Assembly: GCF_000757885.1 (NCBI RefSeq)
Contig: NZ_JQCR01000003.1
Span: 124,001 to 188,000 of the forward strand
Length of the DNA stretch: 64,000 nucleotides
From: Paenibacillus wynnii
GTDB taxonomy: Bacteria > Bacillota > Bacilli > Paenibacillales > Paenibacillaceae
Direction of reading: 5' to 3'
A program made the translations under genes and the position numbers. Shown here one piece after another: positions 1 through 7,929 of the stretch; position 1 is the first letter of the stretch; each line of letters begins with the position of its first letter. Under the pieces are notes generated by a model. It was not told the DNA's origin. It saw only the letters and a program-made list of their open reading frames with translations, and did no database searches.

Positions 1-2
1 AT

Positions 3-2249
3 CCCAACTATAACCGCATATGGTTATCGAAGGTGCTTCAAGGCGATACGACCATCCAAGATATCACGATTAATGACTGGCAATGGTATGAAGACAATCA
101 AATCCAACTGTTCACAAATGAAATAGTTACCAATGTAGACGTTGAACGTAAGAGGGTTGTTACTGAATCTGGGATAAGCGTCGTTTACGACGTACTTATC
201 TTCGCTACGGGGTCTTTGCCGTTTATGCTGTCTTTGCCGGGTGCGAATAAACAGGGCGTTACAGCCTTTCGGGATATTAGCGACTGTGAAACGATGATGG
301 AAGCTTCCAAAAGCTATCAGAAGGCAGTGGTTATCGGCGGAGGATTACTTGGGCTCGAAGCGGCTCGGGGCTTATTGAATCTCGGTATGAAGGTGGATGT
401 CGTTCATATTTTTGACAGTATTATGGAAAGACAACTTGACCAAACGGCTGCCAAAATGCTTCAGGCAGAGCTGGAAAAGCAAGGAATGCGCTTTTTACTG
501 GAGAAACAATCGGAAGAAATTCTCGGACGCAAACGCGTGACAGAGCTGAAGTTCAAAGATGGCTCCAGAACCGATGCCGATCTGCTAGTCATGGCAGTAG
601 GCGTCAGGCCTAACGTTCAGTTGGCTAAGGAGAGTGAGATCGAAACAAACCGCGCTATAGTCGTTAACGATTTTATGCAGACAAGTGTATCTGATGTATT
701 CGCGGTAGGAGAATGCGCGGAACATCGCGGTGTTGTGTATGGTTTGGTGGCACCGCTCTATGAGCAGGGGAAGGTGCTAGCGAAAACGCTGTGCGGTGTA
801 GAAAATGAAGGCTATCATGGTTCGGTGTTGGCGACTCAGCTAAAAGTTTCGGGCGTTGACGTATTCTCTGCTGGTGAATTTACAGATAGCAATGAAGTGA
901 AATCGTTGAAATGGATTGATGGTCTCCGCAACACTTACAAGAAAATTGTTATACGTGATAATAAAATTGTCGGAGCGGTTCTGTTTGGTGACATTAGTGA
1001 GGGTACGAAGCTTCTAGGCATGATCAAGCAACAGACGGATATCTCTGTTTATGAGAAGGAAATGAATGATGCCGGCGCACGCGGCCAGGAATCGGGGGAC
1101 AGAGTCGCGAACATGCCCGATAAGGAACTGGTGTGCGCTTGCAACGGGGTTACCAAAGGGACGATTATGCAGGCTATTCAAGAACATGGCTTACAAACGG
1201 TCGATGAAGTAAAAAAATGCACGAAAGCATCCAGTTCTTGTGGTAGTTGCAAAACGATGGTCAGCAGCATTTTGGATTATGTTCACCTTAATGGTTTTGA
1301 TCAGTCGGTGGAGAAAGAAACCGTCTGTGCCTGCACAACGTTAAGCCATGATGAACTTATGTTGGAGATTCAGAACCGCCGTTTTTCCGATACGGGTGAA
1401 ATCATGTCCGCATTGGATTGGCAGACGGAAACAGGGTGTGTAATTTGCCACCCCGCGCTGAATTATTATTTAGGCGTTCATAGCTCAACGGTGCTGCATG
1501 TGAATGAGGATGTGCCAATAGGCATTCAGGCCGATGGCACCTATGCGGTTATGCCTAAAATGTATGGTGGTGTAACAACCCCGGAACAGCTGCGGCTAAT
1601 TGCGGACATTGTTGAGAAACACGAAATCCCGCTCATGAAGCTGCTGGAAGGACCGCAACTTGGTCTGCTCGGTATTGCTGCGGCGGACGTAGAGGCCGTT
1701 ATGACGGATCTGAATATACCGATTACCGGACCGGTATACGGAAAGACAGTGAATACGGTTGGAACATGCAGCGGTATAAGATATTCCGTAGATGCGATGC
1801 AGGACTCCATCGGACTTGGTGTCACCTTGGAGATGAAGTTAGAGAGGCTGCAAATGCCTCAAGAAATTAAGATTGGGGTATCGGCCAGTCCGCACAACCG
1901 TGCAGGATCACTTACGAAGGATATTGGAATCGTGGGTGTGCCGGGTGGATGGGAGATGTATGTAGGCGGCAATGGGGAACGGCATGTGAAACCAGGTCAA
2001 CTATTATATACAGCTGCAACGGATGAGGAGCTTATGTCACTTGTGGCTGCTTTTCTGCAATATTACAGGGAGACAGGGCATTTCGCAGAACGGGTATCGC
2101 AATGGATAGAACGAATGGGTCTTCTGCAAATCAGGGAAGCTCTGTTCGATCCATATCTTTTTCAACTATTAGAAAGCCGCATGGAGAAGGCACTTTTAAA
2201 TTCATCAGGGCAAGTAAATCAGCAGCCTACAGCTGCAGTGATAAGGTGA
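3..2249 (+). CDS. nasB: NasB-like electron-transfer subunit of assimilatory nitrate reductase (5' end cut by window)
   Basis: A flavoprotein that would pass electrons from NAD(P)H to the nitrate reductase encoded next. The reading frame is open from the first complete codon (NRIWLSKVL, typical of the N-terminus of NirB/NasB proteins), so the gene starts left of the window; the GTG at 33 is not needed. Domains in order: FAD/NAD(P)-binding pyridine nucleotide-disulphide oxidoreductase fold (VVIGGGLLGLEAARGL near 330-380), two BFD-type [2Fe-2S] domains (cysteines near 1134-1255 and 1324-1450), then a nitrite/sulphite reductase-like C-terminal region. In that region the four cysteines that would bind the 4Fe-4S/sirohaem centre are mostly lost: CSGIRYS near 1767 keeps one, and SASPHNRAG near 1879 keeps none. 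This argues for NasB rather than the sirohaem nitrite reductase NirB/NasD. It lies 4 bp upstream of nasC, so the two are co-transcribed. Confidence 0.85.
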   Translation, partial: PNYNRIWLSKVLQGDTTIQDITINDWQWYEDNQIQLFTNEIVTNVDVERKRVVTESGISVVYDVLIFATGSLPFMLSLPGANKQGVTAFRDISDCETMMEASKSYQKAVVIGGGLLGLEAARGLLNLGMKVDVVHIFDSIMERQLDQTAAKMLQAELEKQGMRFLLEKQSEEILGRKRVTELKFKDGSRTDADLLVMAVGVRPNVQLAKESEIETNRAIVVNDFMQTSVSDVFAVGECAEHRGVVYGLVAPLYEQGKVLAKTLCGVENEGYHGSVLATQLKVSGVDVFSAGEFTDSNEVKSLKWIDGLRNTYKKIVIRDNKIVGAVLFGDISEGTKLLGMIKQQTDISVYEKEMNDAGARGQESGDRVANMPDKELVCACNGVTKGTIMQAIQEHGLQTVDEVKKCTKASSSCGSCKTMVSSILDYVHLNGFDQSVEKETVCACTTLSHDELMLEIQNRRFSDTGEIMSALDWQTETGCVICHPALNYYLGVHSSTVLHVNEDVPIGIQADGTYAVMPKMYGGVTTPEQLRLIADIVEKHEIPLMKLLEGPQLGLLGIAAADVEAVMTDLNIPITGPVYGKTVNTVGTCSGIRYSVDAMQDSIGLGVTLEMKLERLQMPQEIKIGVSASPHNRAGSLTKDIGIVGVPGGWEMYVGGNGERHVKPGQLLYTAATDEELMSLVAAFLQYYRETGHFAERVSQWIERMGLLQIREALFDPYLFQLLESRMEKALLNSSGQVNQQPTAAVIR

Positions 2250-2253
2250 TCAT

Positions 2254-4395
2254 ATGAAACCATTAACGATACTGAATAATCAAGCGGATTTGGAAGCTTT
2301 TGCAGGACAAGAGCATGTTATGGATACTCAGTGTCCCTTTTGCAGTGTGCAATGTAAAATGCAGGTTGTAGAGCATCTTGGCAAGGAGCGGAATACCTAT
2401 ACTGTTCTACCAAAGCCCAACGCGGCTTCAGAAGGCAGATTGTGTATCAAAGGGATGAATGCCTATCAGCATGCCCTAAGCAGCGATCGACTCACCTATC
2501 CAATGGCCAAAGTGGATGGAGCATTTGTGAGAGTCAGCTGGGAGGAAGCGTACCGGATTATTCAATCCAATTTCACTCAAATTGGACAGCAGTTCGGAAA
2601 CGATGCGATTGGCGTATACGGCGGGGGATCTCTGACCAATGAATCCGCGTATTTACTTGGGAAATTTGCACGGGTCGCGCTGCGGACCAAATATATTGAT
2701 TACAATGGACGGTTTTGTATGTCCGCGGCTGCGTCGGCCGGCAATAAGGCATTTGGAATTGACCGTGGCTTGACCAACCAGCTGTCCGAAATTCCGATGG
2801 CAAAGTGTATCATTTTGGCGGGAACAAATATTGCAGAATGCCAGCCCACGCTCATGCCTTATTTTACAAGGGCAAAGGAGAACGGAACTTTCATTATAGC
2901 CATTGATCCTAGAAATACAGGCACTACCGAGATGGCGGATTTGCATTTAAAGGTAAAGCCGGGGATGGATGCAGCTTTAGTCAACGGCATGTTGAAAGTG
3001 TTGGTGGATGAAGCTTATGTAGATGAGTCGTTTGCTAGGGAACGCACTAACGGGTTTCAAGAGCTAAGGGAGCATCTTGCGAATATTGACCTTAATGATA
3101 TCGCAGAAATAACGGGCGTTCCATTGGTGCAAATTCGCCAAGCCGCAGAAGCCTTCGGCAAAGCAGCAACCGGTATGGTATTTACTGCAAGAGGTGTAGA
3201 ACAGCAGACAGATGGATATATGGCCGTGCGAAACTTCCTTAATATGGTGCTGATTACCGGAAAGATTGGGAAAGAGGGCTGTGGTTACGGCGCGATTACG
3301 GGCCAAGGTAACGGTCAAGGGGGCAGAGAGCACGGACAAAAAGCCGATCAGCTTCCAGGATACCGTTCGATTGAAAATCCGATCGATCGTGCCTATATCG
3401 CAGAGGTATGGGGTGTGAAGCCTGACGAATTACCCGGAAAGGGCGTTTCCGCCTATGAAATGATGGAAAAAGTCCATGAGGAGGAGATTCGTGCACTGTT
3501 TGTCATGGGCTCCAATCCGCTTGTCTCTAATCCTAATGCCAACTTTGTGGAAGAGGGCCTGAGTAAGCTGAAGTTCCTGGTGGTAGCCGACATGTTCCTC
3601 TCTGAAACAGCACGGATGGCTGATTTAATTTTGCCTACTTCCTCTTATTTGGAGAATGAAGGCACATTAACCAACATGGAAGGCCGTGTTTTGTTGAGAG
3701 AGGCAAGTCGGGCGGTTATGGGTGAAGTGAAGCATGATTGGGAAATATTGTGCGGCATTGCCCAAAGCCTTGGAAGAGAGTCTTATTTCTCTTACACCAA
3801 TGTGGAGCAAATTTTCGAGGAGCTTCGTATTGCAAGCCGCGGAGGGCTGGCTGATTATTATGGCATCACCTATGACCGGCTGCGTCGGGATGAAGGGGTG
3901 TATTGGCCTTGTCCAAGCTTGGATCACCCTGGAGAAAAGCGATTATTCGAGAAGGAGTTTGCGCATCCGGGCGGTAAGGCAGAGTTGATAGCGGTGGATA
4001 ATCATTTCCCTGATGAGCAGGTAAGCGGCGAGTTTCCGCTATACTTGACAACCGGTCGCGTACTCTCGCATTATTTGACAGGTGTGCAAACCCGGAGAAG
4101 TCATACCTTGGCGGCACGCAGCTTTGAATCCTTTATGGAAATTCACCCGAAGACGGCACAAAAGTACCAGATCGAGGATGACTCATTAATACGGCTGGAG
4201 TCGAAGCGGGGAAGTATCGTAGTCCGTAGCAAGCTGACGAGGGAAATTCGCGAGGATACGGTATTTGTTCCTATGCATTGGGGTGGTATTCAGAATGTGA
4301 ACAAAGTTACGAATCAAGCGCTGGATCCAACGTGTAAAATGCCTGGCTTTAAAGTATGTGCGGTGAATGCAAGGCCGCTTGTGGAATCGATGTAG
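2254..4395 (+). CDS. nasC: Assimilatory nitrate reductase catalytic subunit (molybdopterin oxidoreductase)
   Basis: Cytoplasmic molybdenum enzyme reducing nitrate to nitrite for nitrogen assimilation. The 713-residue product has the family's usual length (about 710). It opens with a 4Fe-4S cluster motif, CPFCSVQC at residues 27-34 followed by LCIKG about 30 residues later, then the molybdopterin oxidoreductase core (YGGGSLTNE, FTARGVEQQ, FVMGSNPLVSNP) and a C-terminal molydopterin dinucleotide-binding domain (LTTGRVLSHYLTG, VFVPMHWG). There is no Tat signal, in keeping with an assimilatory enzyme. It starts 4 bp after the NasB-like gene with AAGGTGA as ribosome binding site, and a strong terminator follows, so it is the last gene of its operon. 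The pairing with a NasB-like partner with a broken sirohaem domain supports the nitrate reductase assignment over formate dehydrogenase. Confidence 0.92.
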   Translation: MKPLTILNNQADLEAFAGQEHVMDTQCPFCSVQCKMQVVEHLGKERNTYTVLPKPNAASEGRLCIKGMNAYQHALSSDRLTYPMAKVDGAFVRVSWEEAYRIIQSNFTQIGQQFGNDAIGVYGGGSLTNESAYLLGKFARVALRTKYIDYNGRFCMSAAASAGNKAFGIDRGLTNQLSEIPMAKCIILAGTNIAECQPTLMPYFTRAKENGTFIIAIDPRNTGTTEMADLHLKVKPGMDAALVNGMLKVLVDEAYVDESFARERTNGFQELREHLANIDLNDIAEITGVPLVQIRQAAEAFGKAATGMVFTARGVEQQTDGYMAVRNFLNMVLITGKIGKEGCGYGAITGQGNGQGGREHGQKADQLPGYRSIENPIDRAYIAEVWGVKPDELPGKGVSAYEMMEKVHEEEIRALFVMGSNPLVSNPNANFVEEGLSKLKFLVVADMFLSETARMADLILPTSSYLENEGTLTNMEGRVLLREASRAVMGEVKHDWEILCGIAQSLGRESYFSYTNVEQIFEELRIASRGGLADYYGITYDRLRRDEGVYWPCPSLDHPGEKRLFEKEFAHPGGKAELIAVDNHFPDEQVSGEFPLYLTTGRVLSHYLTGVQTRRSHTLAARSFESFMEIHPKTAQKYQIEDDSLIRLESKRGSIVVRSKLTREIREDTVFVPMHWGGIQNVNKVTNQALDPTCKMPGFKVCAVNARPLVESM

Positions 4396-4427
4396 AGTTC
4401 GAAACAAACAGTGAATTTGAAATAGGC

Positions 4428-4464
4428 AAATCCCCAAAGGCATGAGTCCTTTGGGGATTTTTTT
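4428..4464 (+). terminator. Rho-independent terminator after nasC
   Basis: A 12-bp inverted repeat (AATCCCCAAAGG / CCTTTGGGGATT) with a 7-base loop is followed by a run of T. It ends the nasB-nasC transcript. Confidence 0.9.
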
Positions 4465-4803
4465 GTGAAATAATGTTCTTCAGACGAGCATAGTTCGAAA
4501 ATTCGAATATCCCCCACTACGGAGTCCGCAAGCTTGGCGAAACATTATGTTTTTCCGCAAATAAGGTCTCTGTGGTCCGTTATAACTTTGCTGGTATTGC
4601 ATAGGCTCTTCCGCTATCGAAGGATAAGCAATGGTAGAAGGAACCGGAGATACTTACGGCTGCACTTCAATTGTTAATCTGGCTTCAATCGTGTATAGTT
4701 TGGATGGAAAAAACCTACAATGCAAACAGAGTTTTGTGTCAAGAAGATAGATCGTGATTAGAGGATAGCGTGTAATCAAATTTGTAATTGGAGTTGATGT
4801 AAC
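4465..4803. other. Intergenic region upstream of the pyruvate kinase-like gene
   Basis: About 340 bases with no convincing gene. It should hold the promoter of the pyruvate kinase-like gene, but no clear -35/-10 pair could be picked out. The ribosome binding site just before 4804 is weak (ggagttgatgtaac). Confidence 0.5.
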
Positions 4804-5925
4804 ATGAGTATTGATTTAATCTGCACAATTGGTCCAGCCAGTTCTTCTTCTGCCGTTCTCAAGGAATTGCTGCTTAGCGGTATGACAATCGCACGACTCA
4901 ATATGTCACACGGGAACCATGGAGAACATAAACGTGTAATTGAAGCTTTGAGAGAATGTTCCGTCGAATTGGGGAAATCCGTACGGATTTTGGGTGACTT
5001 GCAAGGACCAAAAATTCGTCTGAAGAGCGTGCAAGGGGATGCGGTTCAATTAGAAGAGGGCCAAACGTTTATCCTCGACCAATCTGATGAACCGGGAGGA
5101 AGGGAACGCGCGGCGCTCGATAACCCCGGTGTAATGGAAGATATTCAAAAAGGAGCGGCTATCCTAATCAATGATGGGGAAGTTAAGCTTGTGGTGATGG
5201 ATAAGAATCAGGGAAGCATCTTCACACGGGTTAGTGTAGGCGGAATGATCGGTAGCCGAAAGGGTGTCAATCTTCCGGGAACGAGAACTCACTTACCAGC
5301 CATCACGGAAAAGGACAAGCAGGATCTTCAATTTCTGTTGGAGAACAATGTCGATTGGATAGCATGTTCTTTTATCCGCGAGGCGTCTCATTTGAAGGAA
5401 ATTCGAAGTTATATATCTGCTCTGGGTAAATATAAACAACCAGGCCTCGTTTCCAAAATTGAAACCGTTCATGCCGTTCTTAACTTTCAATCTATAATGG
5501 AGGTGTCGGATGGCATTATGATTGCGAGGGGAGATCTTGGTGTGGAGCTGCCTTTCGAGCAAATCCCGTTCATTCAGAAAGCGATCCTTCACGAGTGCAG
5601 TCGATCAAAGACTTATGTCATCACTGCCACCCAAATGCTGCAATCCATGGTCGATCACGCGGTTCCAACGCGCGCTGAGGTAACTGATGTCTCTCAGGCT
5701 GTACTGGACGGAACCGACGCCGTGATGCTATCAGCCGAAAGTTCTATCGGTAAATATCCAGTAAAAAGCACGAGAGTCCTGGATACTATTGCGACATTTG
5801 CGGAGAACATGCGCGAGCAAGGGAAGAGCGATTTCTCGTTGGAGAAGATATTCACTCATCCCTCGTTTGTTAATCTGCATTTGAAAGTTGCTTTGGATAA
5901 CGGGGCGGATGAATTGAACGATTAG
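4804..5925 (+). CDS. Pyruvate kinase-like protein without C-terminal domain
   Basis: Homologous to pyruvate kinase, which transfers phosphate from phosphoenolpyruvate to ADP. The 373-residue product covers the (beta/alpha)8 A domain with the inserted B domain: CTIGPASSS at the N-terminus, RLNMSHGNHGEH near residue 30, GDLQGPKIR near 62, SKIE near 215, IMIARGDLGVELP near 238 and TATQMLQSM near 275. The usual active-site signature sequences are therefore present. It stops at about the end of the barrel; ordinary bacterial enzymes are about 470-585 residues and carry a C-terminal allosteric/tetramerisation domain that is absent here. It is a secondary paralogue or a protein with altered oligomerisation and control; activity is not certain. 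It stands alone, between the nitrate reductase terminator and a tRNA-like remnant. Confidence 0.82.
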   Translation: MSIDLICTIGPASSSSAVLKELLLSGMTIARLNMSHGNHGEHKRVIEALRECSVELGKSVRILGDLQGPKIRLKSVQGDAVQLEEGQTFILDQSDEPGGRERAALDNPGVMEDIQKGAAILINDGEVKLVVMDKNQGSIFTRVSVGGMIGSRKGVNLPGTRTHLPAITEKDKQDLQFLLENNVDWIACSFIREASHLKEIRSYISALGKYKQPGLVSKIETVHAVLNFQSIMEVSDGIMIARGDLGVELPFEQIPFIQKAILHECSRSKTYVITATQMLQSMVDHAVPTRAEVTDVSQAVLDGTDAVMLSAESSIGKYPVKSTRVLDTIATFAENMREQGKSDFSLEKIFTHPSFVNLHLKVALDNGADELND

Positions 5926-5940
5926 AATACGTGAAAATTT

Positions 5941-5982
5941 AGGGTTCTTAGCTTAGTTGGTAGAGTATCTACTCTAATCAAC
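5941..5982 (+). pseudogene. tRNA-like 5' half (remnant)
   Basis: The stretch reads like the acceptor 5' strand, D-arm and first part of the anticodon arm of a tRNA (GGGTTCTTAGCTTAGTTGG followed by TAGAGTATCTA). The D-stem can pair with two G-T wobbles (GCTT with GAGT). There is no T-arm, no 3' acceptor strand and no CCA: the sequence runs straight into a terminator hairpin. It is therefore a remnant, not a working tRNA gene. It could be a scar of a deletion or of an element that once used the tRNA as an attachment site, or a chance resemblance. Confidence 0.4.
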
Positions 5983-6014
5983 CAAAAAAACGGCAGAAAT
6001 GTCGTTTTTTTGGT
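5981..6014 (+). terminator. Rho-independent terminator after the pyruvate kinase-like gene
   Basis: Inverted repeat ACCAAAAAAACGGCA / TGTCGTTTTTTTGGT around a GAAA loop with one mismatch. The A-rich left and T-rich right arms allow termination in both directions. Confidence 0.85.
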
Positions 6015-6271
6015 GCGCCCAGAATGGGTGCACTGCACTTGAGTCCGAAAGCTTGGTGAAATCGTGTTCTAACTTAGCTGACTCATACTCAACAGGAGGA
6101 TTTTAGTTAATTCCACCTAATCTGCCCTCCTACGATATCCAAATAACTGCCCCAACGTGACAATAATGTAACAATCCCCCTCCTGCCTATCACCTGGATC
6201 GAACGACAGTGCTAGCTCTAAACCATACAATAAGTGTGTTGGAACTAGCTGTTATAAGGAGAGGATTTAAG

Positions 6272-6586
6272 TTGAATAAAATGTTGAGTAAGAATATGAG
6301 TAAGAATAGGAAAACCCGCCGCAAGTTCGGCATCCTGACGGCTGTGCTGACGCTGACTGTTGCCTTTGAAACAAGTGCATACGCGCAACAGAAACCTGAG
6401 TCGGATCGGTTTACTTCGGTCAAACAGCTTGCCGCACTCGGCAGTACAGCACCAAGAGATTATACGGACGGGCCGCGTGACGCTAAGGAAGTCGAGGCAT
6501 TTCTTGACTCGTTTTTTGCTCAGGATGCCATCAAGCAAAAGTTGATGTGCCAGGCCCGGGCGAAGCTATTGGGTATACTGGTCTGA
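6272..6586 (+). pseudogene. N-terminal fragment of a secreted serine hydrolase (beta-lactamase family), truncated
   Basis: Starts at a TTG (6272) or ATG (6281) behind AAGGAGAGG. The product begins with a signal peptide (RRKFGILTAVLTLTVAF, cleavage near AYA-QQ) and a region resembling the start of Bacillota beta-lactamase-fold serine hydrolases (EAFLDSFFAQDAIKQKLM, normally followed by VPGA). The frame breaks at 6545-6548, where ATGTGCCA appears to lack one base needed to continue as M-V-P-G, and it ends at a stop at 6586. The SxxK active-site region and the rest of the enzyme are missing. Immediately after VPG the sequence turns into the 3' part of a permease gene, so a deletion has joined two genes. 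Confidence 0.6.
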
Positions 6587-7299
6587 GAAAGGCCTTAAGC
6601 AAGGAGCTGGACGCGGTTGCTTTTCCACAGGCTGTTGATTTTGGCGCAAGCGGGGTTCAAGTCAAAATCAATATCACAAGTGAAATGGATCGCTATGCCA
6701 TGAATTACAGTGTATATGGCCGTCAACTGGTCGTGCCGATGGAGGTGGTAAGGGCTGTTCGTGAGAAGATGCCTACCTCCCCCGAATATGAAGCCATCCA
6801 CATCGATACCTACCAAATTGCGGATAAGAAAGAACGTGCAGCCGCATCCAGCATTTATGCGGAGGTAGTCAAGGTAAATAAGCTTAGTCCTGACTTTGAT
6901 ACATTTTATAAAGCGTCGCTCCGTAAATTTGGGCTGATCATTTTTATAGCAGGTTTTCTTGGTCTTGTCTTCCTGATCTCCACGGGCAGTATTCTATATT
7001 TCAAGCAGATGACAGAGGCGGAGCAAGAAAGGAAAAGCTATACGATTCTACGGCAACTCGGGTTCGGGGAGCGTGAGATTATGGGCGGCATTATTCGCAA
7101 GCAGATGTTTGTATTTGCGATTCCGCTGGGGATCGGGCTTATGCATTCCGTGTTTGCTGTTAAAGCGGCTTCCAAGCTGGCCTTGTCTGACCTCACCCTT
7201 CCGACCGCTATTGCCATGTCTGTATACACACTTATTTACTTCGTGTTCGCGGTGCTTACTATTGTTTATTATCGCCGAATTGTGAGGGCAGCACTTTAG
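6547..7299 (+). pseudogene. C-terminal fragment of a BceB-type ABC transporter permease
   Basis: This 250-codon frame matches the C-terminal third of antimicrobial-peptide-transporter permeases (BceB/VraG type): a short extracytoplasmic piece, then an FtsX-like domain with four hydrophobic segments (near residues 131-150, 185-200, 214-238) and the motif YTILRQLGFGEREI typical of the family. Full permeases are about 620-670 residues with ten membrane segments; here the first two thirds and the partner ATPase are missing. It is joined at its 5' end, out of frame, to the serine hydrolase fragment. It has no ribosome binding site of its own in the expected place, so expression is doubtful. Confidence 0.65.
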
Positions 7300-7345
7300 A
7301 GGTTTGGCTATTTGTGTTGGATTCCCTGGGAGTCAATTCTATAAG

Positions 7346-7366
7346 CGGCAGAGATGCCGTTTTTTT
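7346..7366 (+). terminator. Rho-independent terminator
   Basis: CGGCA-GAGA-TGCCG followed by seven T. Its core is nearly the same as in the hairpins at 5991 and 44729. Confidence 0.8.
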
Positions 7367-7566
7367 GTTGTTTCTGAGTCTAAAATGGTGATTTACTCCA
7401 AATAAGAGCTTCCAAGTCCACTTTATTACGCCGGTGATCAACATCCCTACTTTCCAGCATCTAATTTCTTAAGTGGAAGGAAAGTCTTTAAAATATTCAC
7501 TATTAACAAGATGAAGCAAAATACTATATTTTGAAAAATGCACAAATTTTAGGTGGAAATTAGAAT

Positions 7567-7583
7567 CGAAACCGGTTTATAAT
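7567..7583 (+). promoter_or_regulatory. LacI-like operator overlapping a -10 box
   Basis: AAACCGGTTT at 7569-7578 is a perfect palindrome with a central CG, as in LacI-family operators, and it abuts TATAAT (7578-7583). No good -35 box is visible. A second partial copy sits at 7731. The regulator itself is not in the window. Confidence 0.4.
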
Positions 7584-7597
7584 GTATTTATAATTAT

Positions 7598-7611
7598 TGG
7601 TTGCGCTTTCA
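7598..7611 (+). promoter_or_regulatory. Possible cre (catabolite control) site
   Basis: TGGTTGCGCTTTCA fits the CcpA consensus TGWNANCGNTNWCA with two mismatches. It lies just downstream of the TATAAT at 7578, where CcpA binding would repress. Weak on its own, but plausible for a polysaccharide-degrading enzyme. Confidence 0.3.
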
Positions 7612-7730
7612 ATTGAGAATGCGATATGAAGAATACAATAAATGAACATCCAACACGCTTAAATACTCCAACTTGAAAACATAGCAGCCCATGGAGTTCC
7701 GTTGAAAAGAAGATAACTAGTGTCATTTAC

Positions 7731-7740
7731 GAAACCGGTT
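7731..7740 (+). promoter_or_regulatory. Second copy of the GAAACCGGTT element
   Basis: The same ten bases as at 7568-7577, 163 bp downstream and preceded by C in both. The right half of the palindrome is weaker here (AAACCGGTTG). Paired sites would allow looping by a tetrameric LacI-type repressor. Confidence 0.3.
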
Positions 7741-7929
7741 GGGATGAAACTAACCACCGCCAAAGGCATCTGTTACATACATTGTGGAAATTCCCCCCCT
7801 ACCAATACCTTGTTTTACCTGATTTCAAAGCGCGAGCGCGCGCCGTGCATTGAAATAAAAATAAACGAAGTGAGGTGATCTCCCTAGGCTGAAGATGGGT
7901 AGTGTGTTGTATATTAAAAGGAGGTAAAA

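Larger units (their letters stand above)
7367..7929. other. Regulatory region upstream of the glucanase gene
   Basis: About 560 bases without a gene. It holds two copies of GAAACCGGTT (7568 and 7731), a TATAAT at 7578, a cre-like site at 7598 and a GC-rich alternating stretch (GCGCGAGCGCGCGC, near 7831). The long distance from the TATAAT to the start codon implies a 5' leader of about 340 bases, if that promoter is the one used. Confidence 0.5.

Noticed and set aside
3-2249. Calling the first gene a nitrite reductase (NirB/NasD)
   Set aside because: Three of the four cysteines for the 4Fe-4S/sirohaem centre are missing, and the gene pairs with nasC; NasB-like is the better call.
5941-6014. 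A functional tRNA gene
   Set aside because: No T-arm, no 3' acceptor strand, and a terminator hairpin follows at once.
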